Part shown: in pieces, positions 17,769-28,033 of the stretch
How the letters are laid out: each line of letters opens with the position of its first letter
How positions within the stretch are numbered: position 1 is the first letter of the stretch
Translations under genes and position numbers: made by a program
Notes under the pieces: generated by a model
The model's input: the letters and a program-made list of their open reading frames with translations, nothing else
Databases searched by the model: none
Told to the model about the DNA's origin: nothing
Source: Chitinophagaceae bacterium
Lineage (GTDB): Bacteria; Bacteroidota; Bacteroidia; Chitinophagales; Chitinophagaceae
Assembly: GCA_016715365.1 (NCBI GenBank)
Contig: JADKAM010000002.1
Location: 186,001 to 250,000, forward strand
DNA length: 64,000 bases
Reading direction: 5' to 3'

Positions 17769-20609
17769 TTATTTTTTATTTTTCAACACTTCAATTTCTG
17801 CCTGCAACTCTTTCACAGCATTTATAAGCAGAAAAATATAAGCCTGGTTGTTTACGCTACGCAGATCACCAAATTCTTTTGTTACATTTTTATCAACCAT
17901 ATAGGGCGCAACTCTTTCCAGTTCCTGTGCCAGTATACCTATTTGTAGTTTATCTGTTTTAAAAGGAGATTGTTGATTATAATAAAAACTCACCGGATTT
18001 ATTTGTGTAATAATATCCAGTCCCTTGGTAAAAGGCTGCACATCTTTTTTCAACCGGGTATCGCTCCAGCTGCTCACTGTTCCGCTTGCAGTATAGGTTA
18101 CGCCGTTTCTTACTTCAAGCCCTTTTACGTTTCCATACAAAACTCCGGTTCCGTTGGTATAAAATTCCAATGATCCCGTAAATCCGCCCAGGTCATTACT
18201 GCGGATATAGCCAGGCCTCCATTGATTTGCCAACCCATAGTCACTTACAAATTCCATAGCTGCCGGACCAAAACCGCCACGGTTGCCAATAACAAGTGTA
18301 ACCGGCGTTGCACTTGCGGGCCCAATAATTTCTGTTTGTTTTGTTGGGTTTGTACTACCAATACCTACATAGCCATTTGTTAAAACTGTAAGGGCATTGC
18401 TTCTTGCATTACTTGCTGTGCCATTTCCTATTTCAAATAAACGGTTGGTATTGGTAGAGTCATTGTATGTTCCAATTACTAGCGAGAATGCTGATTTTGC
18501 AATGCTGTTATCTCCCATACTGGTAGAAGCATATCCACTGGCGGTTGTACCATTTCCCATGCTGAAGGAAGCAACCCCGCTGGCAGTTGTATTTGATCCC
18601 ATACTGATAGCGGCAGTACCACTGGCGGTTGTATAAAAACCCATCACCGTGGAATACGATCCACTTGCGATAGAACCTTCTCCCATGGCTACAGAATTAC
18701 TTGCACTGGCGATAGTGTTATATCCCATACTTGTTGAAGAAAACCCACTGGCGGTTGTTCCGGTTCCCATGCTCATAGAAGCATTTCCACTGGCAATTGT
18801 TCCCATTCCGATACCGGTTGAGGCTAGCCCGGATGCTCTTGAATTGTTTCCAAAAGCTACAGAGTAGTTGCCAATATTTGCTGCATCCCAATTTGTGCCT
18901 GAAGTGTAACCTGCCCTGAAAGCAGCTTTATCGGCGTACCACATCAATCGCCGCCCGCCACCACTGATGGATACAGGGCCGGCAGTAACCGGTACATCGC
19001 CGCTTGCCGAAAAAACAACCGTGCTGTCAATTACATGTAATCTGGCCAATGGATTATTTGTGCCAATACCAATGTTACCTGTATTGGTATTGTAAATATT
19101 ATTTCCTGAAGCGGCCCAATAGGCAGTTGCGGTAGGAGCATCAGCCCAACTGGCATTACCTACGGCATCGGATGTTAAAACCCTGCCGGTAGAAGCATTG
19201 TTGGTAATCTGCAAGGCTGCAAGTGTGGCTAAACCTGCAATATTTATTGAGCCAAAAATATTGGTATTACCGGCTGATAATGTCCCGAGTGTAGTAAATC
19301 CATTTGCGGCGCTAACATGCCCCAAAAAAGCACCGTCGCCATCAACTGTAAGTTTAAAAGCCGGATTAGTTACGCCTATGCCGACATAGCCATTTCTTAA
19401 AACTGTAATTGCGTTTGAACGAATTGTTGCAGTCTCCCCATTCCCTATTTGAAAAATTCTATCCGAAGGGTTTGCTGTAGATGATGGGGTATCTGAATTG
19501 TCGTTGTTAGCGCCCAATGCTACTCCTCCCACAGCTTTGGCAACTGTAGATTTGCCGGCTGCAAAAGAGTAGTCGCCTGCAGCATAACCATTAAATCCAA
19601 ATGCAGTGGAAGCATCGCCATTTGCAATAGCAAGCATACCACCACTAAAAGAATTCGGGCCACCGGCTGAAGAACCTTGCCCAAAACTTGTCGAGTAATT
19701 TCCTGAAGCGGTTGTACCCGAACCAAATGCAGCGGCGTAGTTACCGGAGGCAGATGTTGTATGTCCGATGGAAGATGCATAATCACCATTTGCTACAGCA
19801 TTGTATCCGGCAGCTAAAGCATAATTGCCATTTGCAACGCTGTTATTTCCAAATGCTATAGAACCCATACCATTGGCAACAGCACTGTTTCCAAATGCAG
19901 TTGAATTTACCCCATTTGCATTACTGTAATATCCAAAAGCGGTTGATCTAAAACCTGCAGTACTGCCCAATCCAAAGGCTGTTGCATTTAATCCAAATGC
20001 TATAGTACTTTCACCAAAGGCTGTAGAATTTTGGCCTATAGCCTTCACATCAACTCCGGCAGCAAATGAATATTGCCCAATGCTATCTTTATCCCAATTG
20101 GCACCGGAAACGTACCCAACCCTGAATGCGGCTTTATCGGCATACCACATCATACGCCTTCCCTCTCCGCTAATGGGTACATTGCCCAAAGGAAAAGTCT
20201 GATAACCAGGCGCAGAAAAGACAACACTACTATCTGCTACATGTAATTTTGCCAGAGGGTTGTTTATTCCAATACCCACATTGCCTGAATTGCTGTTATA
20301 AATATGATCACCGTTCCTTTTCCATAAATTATTTTTTGCATTGGTAAGCATTTGCCAGGCTGTTCCATCGTAGTGATAAAAACCGCTGTCTTTATTGGTT
20401 TGGTAAACGAGTAACCCTGTTGCCGGTGTTGCTATAGCAATCCTTTGTAAAGAATCCATACGAGGTATCAGCATTCCCTTTGTTGTACTCTTTACATCTA
20501 AAATAGCACTGCTATTGGCTGTGCTGCCATCCGTATTGATGGCAAAAGATTGTGCATGGGAAGAATGAGATAATATAATTACAAGGAATAAACTTAAAAT
20601 TGTTTTCAT
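17769..20609 (-). CDS. Large secreted protein with YadA-head repeats and S74 tail-spike chaperone domain
   Basis: The 946 residues start with a signal peptide (LSHSSHAQ). The middle consists of many 14-residue YadA/Hep-Hag head-type repeats (A/S-G-x-x-S-x-x-x-G-x-x-x). It occurs in two large related blocks, each opening with [14 protein letters not shown] and a [17 protein letters not shown] motif (about residues 100-425 and 490-745). The C-terminus is an S74 intramolecular chaperone: the Ser-Lys dyad context [12 protein letters not shown], then [16 protein letters not shown] and a terminal coiled coil. This predicts a trimeric surface fibre that self-processes. Confidence 0.85.
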   Translation of the reverse strand: MKTILSLFLVIILSHSSHAQSFAINTDGSTANSSAILDVKSTTKGMLIPRMDSLQRIAIATPATGLLVYQTNKDSGFYHYDGTAWQMLTNAKNNLWKRNGDHIYNSNSGNVGIGINNPLAKLHVADSSVVFSAPGYQTFPLGNVPISGEGRRMMWYADKAAFRVGYVSGANWDKDSIGQYSFAAGVDVKAIGQNSTAFGESTIAFGLNATAFGLGSTAGFRSTAFGYYSNANGVNSTAFGNSAVANGMGSIAFGNNSVANGNYALAAGYNAVANGDYASSIGHTTSASGNYAAAFGSGTTASGNYSTSFGQGSSAGGPNSFSGGMLAIANGDASTAFGFNGYAAGDYSFAAGKSTVAKAVGGVALGANNDNSDTPSSTANPSDRIFQIGNGETATIRSNAITVLRNGYVGIGVTNPAFKLTVDGDGAFLGHVSAANGFTTLGTLSAGNTNIFGSINIAGLATLAALQITNNASTGRVLTSDAVGNASWADAPTATAYWAASGNNIYNTNTGNIGIGTNNPLARLHVIDSTVVFSASGDVPVTAGPVSISGGGRRLMWYADKAAFRAGYTSGTNWDAANIGNYSVAFGNNSRASGLASTGIGMGTIASGNASMSMGTGTTASGFSSTSMGYNTIASASNSVAMGEGSIASGSYSTVMGFYTTASGTAAISMGSNTTASGVASFSMGNGTTASGYASTSMGDNSIAKSAFSLVIGTYNDSTNTNRLFEIGNGTASNARSNALTVLTNGYVGIGSTNPTKQTEIIGPASATPVTLVIGNRGGFGPAAMEFVSDYGLANQWRPGYIRSNDLGGFTGSLEFYTNGTGVLYGNVKGLEVRNGVTYTASGTVSSWSDTRLKKDVQPFTKGLDIITQINPVSFYYNQQSPFKTDKLQIGILAQELERVAPYMVDKNVTKEFGDLRSVNNQAYIFLLINAVKELQAEIEVLKNKK

Positions 20610-20674
20610 GATTTTGTGTTTAAAAACAAGAGACCTGAAGGTGTGTAAATATGTTAAAAATAGAAATAGTTATT

Positions 20675-20718
20675 CATCCCTTTTAAAAAGGATATTTAAA
20701 CAACAGAAAAAATCATGG
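20675..20718. promoter_or_regulatory. Shared upstream element, copy 1
   Basis: CATCC (20675-20679), then GGATATT (20690-20696), then ATCATGG (20712-20718). The copy lies 66-110 bases upstream of the S74 adhesin ATG (20609, minus strand). Matching elements with near-identical spacing occur at 23926 and 25993, and a partial one at 21925. A binding site for the neighbouring NarL-type regulator is proposed, not shown. Confidence 0.5.
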
Positions 20719-20780
20719 TACAGAGACCTCTTCAATTATAAAGATTCTAATGCGATTTTTTATTAAATGACGGCCAAAAA

Positions 20781-21827
20781 CTATTTTACATAAATGGAAT
20801 TTCCATGACTTGAGGTAGCAATGCCGGATAAATTAGAAGTTGAGCCATTTTTCCATACCTTGATTTTGCTGTCACTTCCAATTATTCTATCAGAACCGGT
20901 TACAAACACATCTGTGCCGGAAACAAATACCGAACTTGCACTGCTTAAATAAGTACTGCCTGGTAAAACTGTTGCCGTTCCGTTTTTCCAAAGATTGGCC
21001 TGCCTGTTACCGCCGGCATTTACCTCGCTTCCGGCTACATACACATCGGTGCCTGAAGCAAAAACGGAATTTGCTTCTGCATAATTAGATCCATCTGTAA
21101 GCACTGATGCAACGCCGTTTTTCCATAGTTTAGCAACGCTCCTGCCGGTAACCGGGTGAGCTTCATAGCCTGCTACATACACATCTGTACCCAATACAAA
21201 AACAGATAATGCTTCTGCATTTCTGGATCCATCGGTAAGCGCTGTTGCAATGCCATTTTTCCATAATTTGGCCGACCACATTCCGGATGCATTAAATTGG
21301 GTGCCGGCAACATATACGTCTGTGCCGGAAACAAATAACGAACGGCCTGTATTATTTATAGTGCCATCAGAAATTGAAGTGGCGATACCGTTTTTCCAAA
21401 CTTTGGCTACATACATTCCGCTACTATTACCTTCAAAACCCGTAGCATAAACATCCCCGCCTGCTACATATACTGAATACAAATAAGCGGGATTAGTACC
21501 ATCTGTAAGTGAAGTTGCCACACCATTTTTCCAGATTTTTGCTACTTCATTGCTGCTATTCTGTTCCTGGCCGGCTACATACACATCTGTACCGGAAACA
21601 AAAACTGAATTAGCTGAAGCATTAAATGTTCCATCGGTTAAGGCAGTTGGTACACTATCCTTCCACACGGTTGCCACATCTCTGCCTATATATTGAACAC
21701 CGGCAGTATAAACAATTTTAGGAACCACCGGCACCGGTGCCAGTGTCTCATCGTTACTTTTACTGCATTGCGTAAAAAGTAAGGAGGTAATTAATAATGC
21801 AGTAATAGTTAAAAATTTCTGTGTCAT
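20781..21827 (-). CDS. Lipoprotein made of seven WKNG propeller-type repeats
   Basis: The 348 residues start with a lipoprotein signal (LLFTQC, Cys about residue 21). Seven repeats of about 45 residues follow, each with a KIWKNGVATSLTDGT-type and an SVFVSGTDVYVAG-type motif. This is the same repeat as in the C-terminal half of the protein at 10333-12294, without its FN3-like domains. A seven-bladed beta-propeller at the cell surface is the likely fold. It is the middle one of three minus-strand exported-protein genes with the shared element upstream. Confidence 0.78.
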   Translation of the reverse strand: MTQKFLTITALLITSLLFTQCSKSNDETLAPVPVVPKIVYTAGVQYIGRDVATVWKDSVPTALTDGTFNASANSVFVSGTDVYVAGQEQNSSNEVAKIWKNGVATSLTDGTNPAYLYSVYVAGGDVYATGFEGNSSGMYVAKVWKNGIATSISDGTINNTGRSLFVSGTDVYVAGTQFNASGMWSAKLWKNGIATALTDGSRNAEALSVFVLGTDVYVAGYEAHPVTGRSVAKLWKNGVASVLTDGSNYAEANSVFASGTDVYVAGSEVNAGGNRQANLWKNGTATVLPGSTYLSSASSVFVSGTDVFVTGSDRIIGSDSKIKVWKNGSTSNLSGIATSSHGNSIYVK

Positions 21828-21924
21828 AATATAAATTTATTTAGTGAGTGAATTGATTTTATTTTCAATGAGCCGTACATGATTGTGTTTGTTTTAAAAG
21901 GGCAGCTAAAATTGCTTATAACGG

Positions 21925-21949
21925 CATCCTTTTTTTTAATCAGGATATT
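21925..21949. promoter_or_regulatory. Shared upstream element, partial copy 2
   Basis: CATCC (21925-21929) and GGATATT (21943-21949) are present, upstream of the WKNG lipoprotein ATG at 21827. The ATCATGG half is missing, and the distance between the inverted ATCC and GGAT is 13 instead of 10 bases. Confidence 0.3.
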
Positions 21950-21956
21950 TTAACCG

Positions 21957-23879
21957 TTAGTACTGTTTAATAAATTGTTTTGTCCATACCTGCTTTTCTC
22001 CAACAGCCTTCATGAAATAATTTCCTGCAGGTATTTCCCGGATATCAATTTTCTGTTGATTTGTTAAGCCCGATAATGAAATGACTTTGATGATCTGCCC
22101 TGTTGTGCTGATGATATGCAGCGTTTTAATTTTGGAAGGGAAGTAAATATGGAGATAATCACTTGCCGGATTTGGGGTAATGTTAATCACTGGTTCTGAA
22201 ACCGGTTTTACCATTTCAATTTTGGAGTAAGCTGTCTTACCATCTATATCCTGCATTTGCAGCCGGTAATAAACCAGCGAAGTATTTAGTGCAATGATAT
22301 TAAAGTCGGGATAGCTGTAATTTTTATTCGCAGTTGAATTTCCTGTGGGAATAACAGTGCCAATTGTTGAGAATGTATTTCCATCCAGGCTTCTTTGAAC
22401 ATTATATTTTGCCAGGTTAAGTTCATCAGCAGTTTGCCAATGCAGCACTGCATTTTTGTTTTGCAGGTTTGCAGAAAACGAAATAAGTTTTACAGGTAAT
22501 GTGCCGTTGGCAGCCAGCCTGGAGGAATATATATCGTAATCAATGGTGGTTCTCAGGTCCATCCAGGCAATAATGGCTCCGTCTGCAGCATCCGGTATCA
22601 GTTGTGGTACAGACTGGGAGTGCGTTTCATTGGCAACCGGAACGCCGTTAGAGATCCACAACTCAAGGCCGTTTAAAGTAATAGCCTGTGCATAAATATC
22701 TGCCTGCGAACTATTCCTCAGATCTGTCCATACAATCGTTGCTCCTCCCGATACCCTGGCAACCAGTTGCGGATCTGTTTGCGTACCGGTCGCATTGCAA
22801 ACAGGTATACCGTTCGCAATCCATTGAACTGTGCCCGTATTATTTAAACGCTGGGCATAAATATCACGTTCTGTTCTGCGATCTTCCCAAATAATGATGG
22901 CACCACCTGCACCATCGGAAATCATTTGTTGTGCAGTTTGTAAAGCATTGGCATTGCAAACCGCAACACCATTATTAACCCATTGAACTAAACCGGATGC
23001 ATTTACTCTTTGTGCATAAATATCCTGGCCCGATCCAAAGTTTCTTTGATCAAGCCAGCAAATGATAGCACCGCCTGCACCATCGGAAACTATTTTTGTA
23101 CTGTACTGATTTGCCAAATTTGGTTCAGAGCAAATGAGCACTCCGTTAAAAGTCCAGTTTGTAAATCCATTGGAAGAAATGCGTTGTGCATAAATATCGG
23201 GTTGACTGAAACTTCTCCAGTCTTCCCAGCTAATGATAGCACCACCATTGCCGTCACTTATAAGTTGCGGCGTATTTTGAAGTGAAGAAGCATTGCAAAC
23301 CGATGCTCCGCTTACTGGCCATAATACAGTGCCTGAAGCATCGATGCGCTGTGCCTTAATGTCTGCATTAGGTCCTCCGCCAGCACCGTCACTCCAAACA
23401 ATTATAGCCCCGCCCGATCCATCTGTAATGATCTGGTGTGCATTTTGATTTCCCGGTTGGGTGGTAATGGCAACGCCATCTGTAGTCCATTGCACAACTC
23501 CTGATGAATTGATCCGCTGGGCATAAATGTCATAATTGCCTGCCCTGTTATCGTACCAGGCAATAATGGCTCCGCCTGCGGCATCCGAAACCAGTCTTGG
23601 AAAATATTGATCGGATACTGCATTGCAAATGGCAATTCCATCAACATTCCATTGCAATGTACCGGTTGCATCAATGCGCTGGGCATAAATATCCTGGGTA
23701 CCGTTCCTGGTATCAACCCAGGTACAAATGGCTCCGCCGGCACCATCACTTGCTACCTGCACAATGGTTTGGTTGCCGGTATAATTGCATATGGCATTGT
23801 TTACAGCTGTGTTGGAATTCCATTGCGCAGCAGCAACCATATCAGCAAGGATCAGGATAAAGAAAATGATTGTTTTCAT
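21957..23879 (-). CDS. T9SS-exported repeat protein with C-terminal sorting domain
   Basis: The ATG at 23879 gives a signal peptide ending near ADMVAAAQ; upstream in-frame codons are not needed. The 640 residues contain about eight repeats of about 52 residues with the pattern SDGAGGAIICWxDxR, DIYAQRIN and a trailing QW..NG. The last about 75 residues (INITPNPASDYLHIYFPS ... GNYFMKAVGEKQ) form a type A T9SS sorting domain, which directs export through the type IX system and attachment to or release from the cell surface. The repeat region is probably a propeller; its ligand is unknown. Confidence 0.85.
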   Translation of the reverse strand: MKTIIFFILILADMVAAAQWNSNTAVNNAICNYTGNQTIVQVASDGAGGAICTWVDTRNGTQDIYAQRIDATGTLQWNVDGIAICNAVSDQYFPRLVSDAAGGAIIAWYDNRAGNYDIYAQRINSSGVVQWTTDGVAITTQPGNQNAHQIITDGSGGAIIVWSDGAGGGPNADIKAQRIDASGTVLWPVSGASVCNASSLQNTPQLISDGNGGAIISWEDWRSFSQPDIYAQRISSNGFTNWTFNGVLICSEPNLANQYSTKIVSDGAGGAIICWLDQRNFGSGQDIYAQRVNASGLVQWVNNGVAVCNANALQTAQQMISDGAGGAIIIWEDRRTERDIYAQRLNNTGTVQWIANGIPVCNATGTQTDPQLVARVSGGATIVWTDLRNSSQADIYAQAITLNGLELWISNGVPVANETHSQSVPQLIPDAADGAIIAWMDLRTTIDYDIYSSRLAANGTLPVKLISFSANLQNKNAVLHWQTADELNLAKYNVQRSLDGNTFSTIGTVIPTGNSTANKNYSYPDFNIIALNTSLVYYRLQMQDIDGKTAYSKIEMVKPVSEPVINITPNPASDYLHIYFPSKIKTLHIISTTGQIIKVISLSGLTNQQKIDIREIPAGNYFMKAVGEKQVWTKQFIKQY

Positions 23880-23925
23880 AATTAGTGTTTGAAACGTAAA
23901 ACTAACTTCTTGCAAAACGGATAGC

Positions 23926-23970
23926 CATCCTTGAAAAACAGGATATTATTTCAAATAAAAAAAATCATGG
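23926..23970. promoter_or_regulatory. Shared upstream element, copy 3
   Basis: CATCC (23926-23930), GGATATT (23941-23947) and ATCATGG (23964-23970) lie in the 163-base divergent spacer between the T9SS protein gene (ATG 23879, minus) and the first histidine kinase (ATG 24043, plus). A single site could serve both. The ATCC-N10-GGAT inverted pair matches copy 1 exactly in spacing. Confidence 0.5.
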
Positions 23971-24042
23971 AAAAAGGGGAGTTATTATGCTGTGGCTGTT
24001 TGTTTAATTTGTAAAACGCCGATAAAGGTTTATCTTAATTGT

Positions 24043-25980
24043 ATGAGAAAATATCTTGTGATTTTTATTCTTTTATTTTCAGCAACTTTTGTTTTTGCAC
24101 AACCTAAAAAGCTGGACGGCTTACTGAAAGATCTTAAACAGGCAACAGAAGATACCAATAAAGTGAGCCTGCTGCTGCAAATTGAGAGAAAGTATTTCAG
24201 CAAAGATCCCGACTCAGCATTGTATTATAACCGGCTTTGCGAAAAACTTATTTTAAAATTAAATGCACAGGAATATAAGCACGGGTGCTTTCATGATTTT
24301 GTAAAAATATATCACGCTAAGTCTGATTATAAAAATGCACTTGAATACTGTCTTAAATCAATACAGGTTGCAGAACAGAATAAAAACAAGTTCCAGGAAG
24401 CCACTTCCTACAGGGCCATCTTTAATATTTATCATAATTTAAAGATGAATGATTCGGCTGTAAAATATGCATTGCATTCTATCAGGTTAACAACAGCCAT
24501 CGGGGATACATCTAACATAGCCACTAATTACGGAAATCTTTGCTGGCTGTACATGGACCTAAATCAATATGACAAAGCGATTGATTATGGCATACAGGGA
24601 GTTGCGGCCGGCGAGCATTATATGGATACAACCGGTTTGTTAATATCGATCAATAACCTGGCATTGGGTTACCTGCGAACATCTAAAAATGAAAAGGCTG
24701 TTGAATTATTTACGAGGCAGTATAAAATTGGGAATTTGGTTAACAGGGCCCGCTCTGTAAGGAATGCATTGGTGAACCTGGCAACCATTTATTATAACAC
24801 AGCAAATGTGCCGGCACTCGAAAGCACTGCGGCAATGCTAAATGAATATAACAGCGCAGATGAGGATATTGATGAAAAAAATAAATGCTTACAATACATC
24901 GTTAATGGATACAATTTTATTCTTCAGAAAAAATTTAAGCCTGCCGAAGAGCAGCTCCTGGCGGGAATGAAAATTGCAGAAACGGATTCCATTACAGATC
25001 AATTGCTGACCATATACCAGACGTTGTCGAAGCTTAAATTTGCCCAGCAGGATTTTTTAGCAGGCAATTCCTATGAGAATAAATGGGATAAATTGAATGA
25101 CGCAGATAATGAAACCCAGTTGGCTGAATATGCTGCCGAACTGGAAACAAAATATGAAACGGAAAAAAAATCTGACAAGATCAGGTTACAGGAAGCTCAG
25201 CTTAAGGGAAAATCGATATTGAATTATTTGTTGATCGGGGCAGGAGTTGGCCTGTTGATCATTTCATTGTTAAGTTACCGTAATTACCAGCAGAAAAATA
25301 AAATACAGCAGCAACGCATCAGCGACCTGGAAACACAGCAACAATTAACAGCTACAGAAAATGTATTAAAAGGAGAAGAACAGGAACGAACCCGCCTGGC
25401 AAAAGACCTTCATGACGGCCTCGGAGGTATGCTGTCGGGCATTAAATACGCATTAAACACTATGAAAGGAAATTTAATAATGACACCTGAAAACAGCCAG
25501 GCTTTTGAACGAAGCCTTGATATGCTGGACAGTTCCATACAGGAAATGCGCCGGGTTGCACACAATATGATGCCGGAAGCTTTGGTTAAATTTGGATTGA
25601 ACACAGCGCTGAAAGATTTTTGTAATGATTTAAATCAATCAGGGGCATTGCAGGTTTCCTATCAATCTATCGGGCTCGAAAATGAAATGGTTGAACAAAC
25701 AACGGCTATAACCATTTACCGTATTGTGCAGGAACTGATCAACAACACGATGAAGCATGCTGCTGCAAAAACGGCTATTATACAGGTTACAAAATCCGGT
25801 AGCCAGATGGCCATAACAGTTGAGGACGACGGAACAGGTTTTGATACGGCCATACTTAAACAATCAAGAGGGATTGGCTGGAGCAATATTCAGAACCGGG
25901 TTGAATTTTTAAAAGGTACTTTAGATGTACAATCCGAAAAGGAAAAAGGAACTTCTGTTCATATTGAACTGAATGTCTAA
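24043..25980 (+). CDS. TPR sensor histidine kinase, NarL/HisKA_3 type (kinase 1)
   Basis: The 645 residues start with a signal sequence (VIFILLFSATFVFAQ). A helical TPR-rich sensor part spans about residues 40-385, with a membrane helix at about 391-411 and a coiled coil after it. The HisKA_3 phosphoacceptor is His457 in RLAKDLHDGLGGMLSGIKY. The HATPase domain shows NNTMKHAAAK (N box), EDDGTGFD (G1) and GIGWSNIQNRVEFLKGTL. It is followed by a paralogous kinase and a LuxR-type response regulator, a typical three-gene phosphorelay. The start at 24043 gives the clean signal. Confidence 0.92.
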   Translation: MRKYLVIFILLFSATFVFAQPKKLDGLLKDLKQATEDTNKVSLLLQIERKYFSKDPDSALYYNRLCEKLILKLNAQEYKHGCFHDFVKIYHAKSDYKNALEYCLKSIQVAEQNKNKFQEATSYRAIFNIYHNLKMNDSAVKYALHSIRLTTAIGDTSNIATNYGNLCWLYMDLNQYDKAIDYGIQGVAAGEHYMDTTGLLISINNLALGYLRTSKNEKAVELFTRQYKIGNLVNRARSVRNALVNLATIYYNTANVPALESTAAMLNEYNSADEDIDEKNKCLQYIVNGYNFILQKKFKPAEEQLLAGMKIAETDSITDQLLTIYQTLSKLKFAQQDFLAGNSYENKWDKLNDADNETQLAEYAAELETKYETEKKSDKIRLQEAQLKGKSILNYLLIGAGVGLLIISLLSYRNYQQKNKIQQQRISDLETQQQLTATENVLKGEEQERTRLAKDLHDGLGGMLSGIKYALNTMKGNLIMTPENSQAFERSLDMLDSSIQEMRRVAHNMMPEALVKFGLNTALKDFCNDLNQSGALQVSYQSIGLENEMVEQTTAITIYRIVQELINNTMKHAAAKTAIIQVTKSGSQMAITVEDDGTGFDTAILKQSRGIGWSNIQNRVEFLKGTLDVQSEKEKGTSVHIELNV

Positions 25981-25992
25981 GAACTAAAAACA

Positions 25993-26021
25993 GGATATTC
26001 AGGCAACAGGAAAAATCATGG
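25993..26021. promoter_or_regulatory. Shared upstream element, copy 4
   Basis: GGATATT (25993-25999) and ATCATGG (26015-26021) with 15 intervening bases lie between the two kinase genes, 71-99 bases before the second ATG. The sequence after the element, through TTAATTT..TAAAACG to TGTATGAG at the start codon, resembles the one before kinase 1, as expected if the upstream region was duplicated with the gene. Confidence 0.5.
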
Positions 26022-26091
26022 AAAGAGGTAGAGACTTTAGAAGTACTATTGGGTTAATTTCTAAAACGGTTCTAAAGATTCATTATTCTGT

Positions 26092-28023
26092 ATGAGAAAA
26101 ATATTTTACATACTTATATTACTTATTTCAACAGGAAATGCAAAAGCGCAGTTTGAAAATAAGGATAGTTTGATCAGGTTACTTTCCACTGCAAAAGAAG
26201 ATACAGGTAAAGTGATGTTATTGCTCAGGATAGCAGATACTTATGAAGCCAATAACCAGGACTCTTCCATTTATTATTTAGAAGAATCAAAACAATTATC
26301 CGGCCAGCTGAAATTTAAAAAAGGTTTATATCACTACTATGCACAAAGTGCCATTGTCTCTTATACAAAGGGTAATTACGACCAGGCCCTGCTGCAAAGT
26401 AATGAGGCTTTGTTTGCGGCCAGGGAACTAAAGGATTCAAACCTTATTATCAATACACTTGCCAATACCGGGATCGTTTATCAATACCTGGGGCAGTTTG
26501 ATAAACAGCTTGAATACTGTTTACAGGCATTAGCGCTTATAGAAAGAAAAGATCAAAAGAAAAAGCTGAGCAGCATGTATCAGAATATTGCCAACGCATA
26601 TTATAATCTCAGTCAATTCCACAGATCGATCGGTTTTTTACTTTTATCCCTGGAGCTTCACCGGCAAACCGGCAGCAATGCATACCCCAACAGGATATAT
26701 GCTACGCTGGGACAGAGCTATGCGATGCTGAAAAATACAGACAGTGCTTTGTGTTATTATACAATAGCAATTGATGAATCCATAAAGCTTAATGACAAAT
26801 ATGCAGTGGCAGCTGTTTATGGCTATATGGCCAATACCTATGCCGACCGGTATGAGTTTAAGAAAATGCTGGAGGTATCTGAAAGATCTTTGAAGCTGTC
26901 AGAAGAATTGCAAAGTAACCAGATGCTTGCCAGCTCATTATATAATATCGCTTATGCAAATTATTTTACTGGTAATAATATGGCTGCAAGGCAGCATATT
27001 GATAAAGCAATGGAAATAGCAGTTAAAGATTCACTGAAAGATGAATTGAAAAACATTTATACTGTGCTATCTTATATTACAGCAAGAGAGGGAGATTTTA
27101 AAATGTCACTTTGGGCAAAGCAGAAAAGCGATTCAATACAACAGGCAATGTTGAATGAGCAGGTAATACAAACAACTGCCGAGCTTGAAAAAAAATACGA
27201 ATCAGCAAAAAAAGACAATCAAATAATACTTCAGCAATCGCAATTGGAAAAAAGAAAAGTGTTGAATTATATTCTTATTGGTTCGGCAGCAGTATTACTG
27301 ATACTTTCTTTTCTTGCCTACCGGAATTATAATCAAAAGAAAAAATTGCAGCAGCAACGCATCAGCGAATTGGAAACCCTGCAGCAACTGACTGCTACCG
27401 GGGCTGTGCTTAAAGGTGAGGAGCAGGAACGAACCCGCCTGGCAAAAGACCTGCATGACGGATTGGGAGGTATGCTGTCGGGTATTAAATATTCATTAAA
27501 CACTATGAAAGGAAATCTGATCATGACGCCTGAAAATAACCAGGCTTTTGAACGCAGCATAGATATGCTGGACAGTTCCATACAGGAAATGCGCCGGGTG
27601 GCACACAATATGATGCCCGAGGCATTGGTTAAATTTGGATTGGATACGGCGATGAATGATTTTTGTAATGATATAAGTAAATCCGGGGCATTGCAGATCT
27701 CCTATCAATCTATAGGACTGGAAAATGAAATGGTTGAACAAACAACGGCTATAACCATTTACCGTATTGTGCAGGAGCTGATAAACAATACCATGAAGCA
27801 TGCTGCTGCAAAAACGGCCATCGTACAGGTAACAAAATCGGTAAATCAATTTGCTATAACTGTGGAAGATGATGGAACAGGCTTTGATACAGCTATTCTG
27901 AAACAGTCCGGAGGCATTGGCTGGAACAATATCAGGAACAGGGTTGAATTTTTAAAAGGTACTTTAGATGTGCGATCCGAAAAAGAAAAAGGAACTTCTG
28001 TTCATATTGAACTGAATGTTTAA
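26092..28023 (+). CDS. TPR sensor histidine kinase, NarL/HisKA_3 type (kinase 2)
   Basis: The 643-residue paralogue of the upstream kinase has the same plan: signal peptide ending near GNAKAQ, TPR sensor about residues 40-385, membrane helix about 390-410, HisKA_3 with phosphoacceptor His455 in RLAKDLHDGLGGMLSGIKY, and an HATPase domain with DDGTGFD and GIGWNNIRNRVEFL. The kinase half is almost identical to kinase 1 at DNA level, while the TPR half has diverged strongly, implying different inputs feeding one regulator. Its stop lies 10 bases before the preferred start of the response regulator. Confidence 0.92.
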   Translation: MRKIFYILILLISTGNAKAQFENKDSLIRLLSTAKEDTGKVMLLLRIADTYEANNQDSSIYYLEESKQLSGQLKFKKGLYHYYAQSAIVSYTKGNYDQALLQSNEALFAARELKDSNLIINTLANTGIVYQYLGQFDKQLEYCLQALALIERKDQKKKLSSMYQNIANAYYNLSQFHRSIGFLLLSLELHRQTGSNAYPNRIYATLGQSYAMLKNTDSALCYYTIAIDESIKLNDKYAVAAVYGYMANTYADRYEFKKMLEVSERSLKLSEELQSNQMLASSLYNIAYANYFTGNNMAARQHIDKAMEIAVKDSLKDELKNIYTVLSYITAREGDFKMSLWAKQKSDSIQQAMLNEQVIQTTAELEKKYESAKKDNQIILQQSQLEKRKVLNYILIGSAAVLLILSFLAYRNYNQKKKLQQQRISELETLQQLTATGAVLKGEEQERTRLAKDLHDGLGGMLSGIKYSLNTMKGNLIMTPENNQAFERSIDMLDSSIQEMRRVAHNMMPEALVKFGLDTAMNDFCNDISKSGALQISYQSIGLENEMVEQTTAITIYRIVQELINNTMKHAAAKTAIVQVTKSVNQFAITVEDDGTGFDTAILKQSGGIGWNNIRNRVEFLKGTLDVRSEKEKGTSVHIELNV

Positions 28024-28033
28024 CATCAAAACC

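Noticed and set aside
17769..20609. S74 tail-spike domain as evidence of a prophage
   Set aside because: No capsid, portal, terminase, integrase or lysis genes flank it; the protein has a signal peptide and YadA-head repeats, typical of chromosomal surface proteins.
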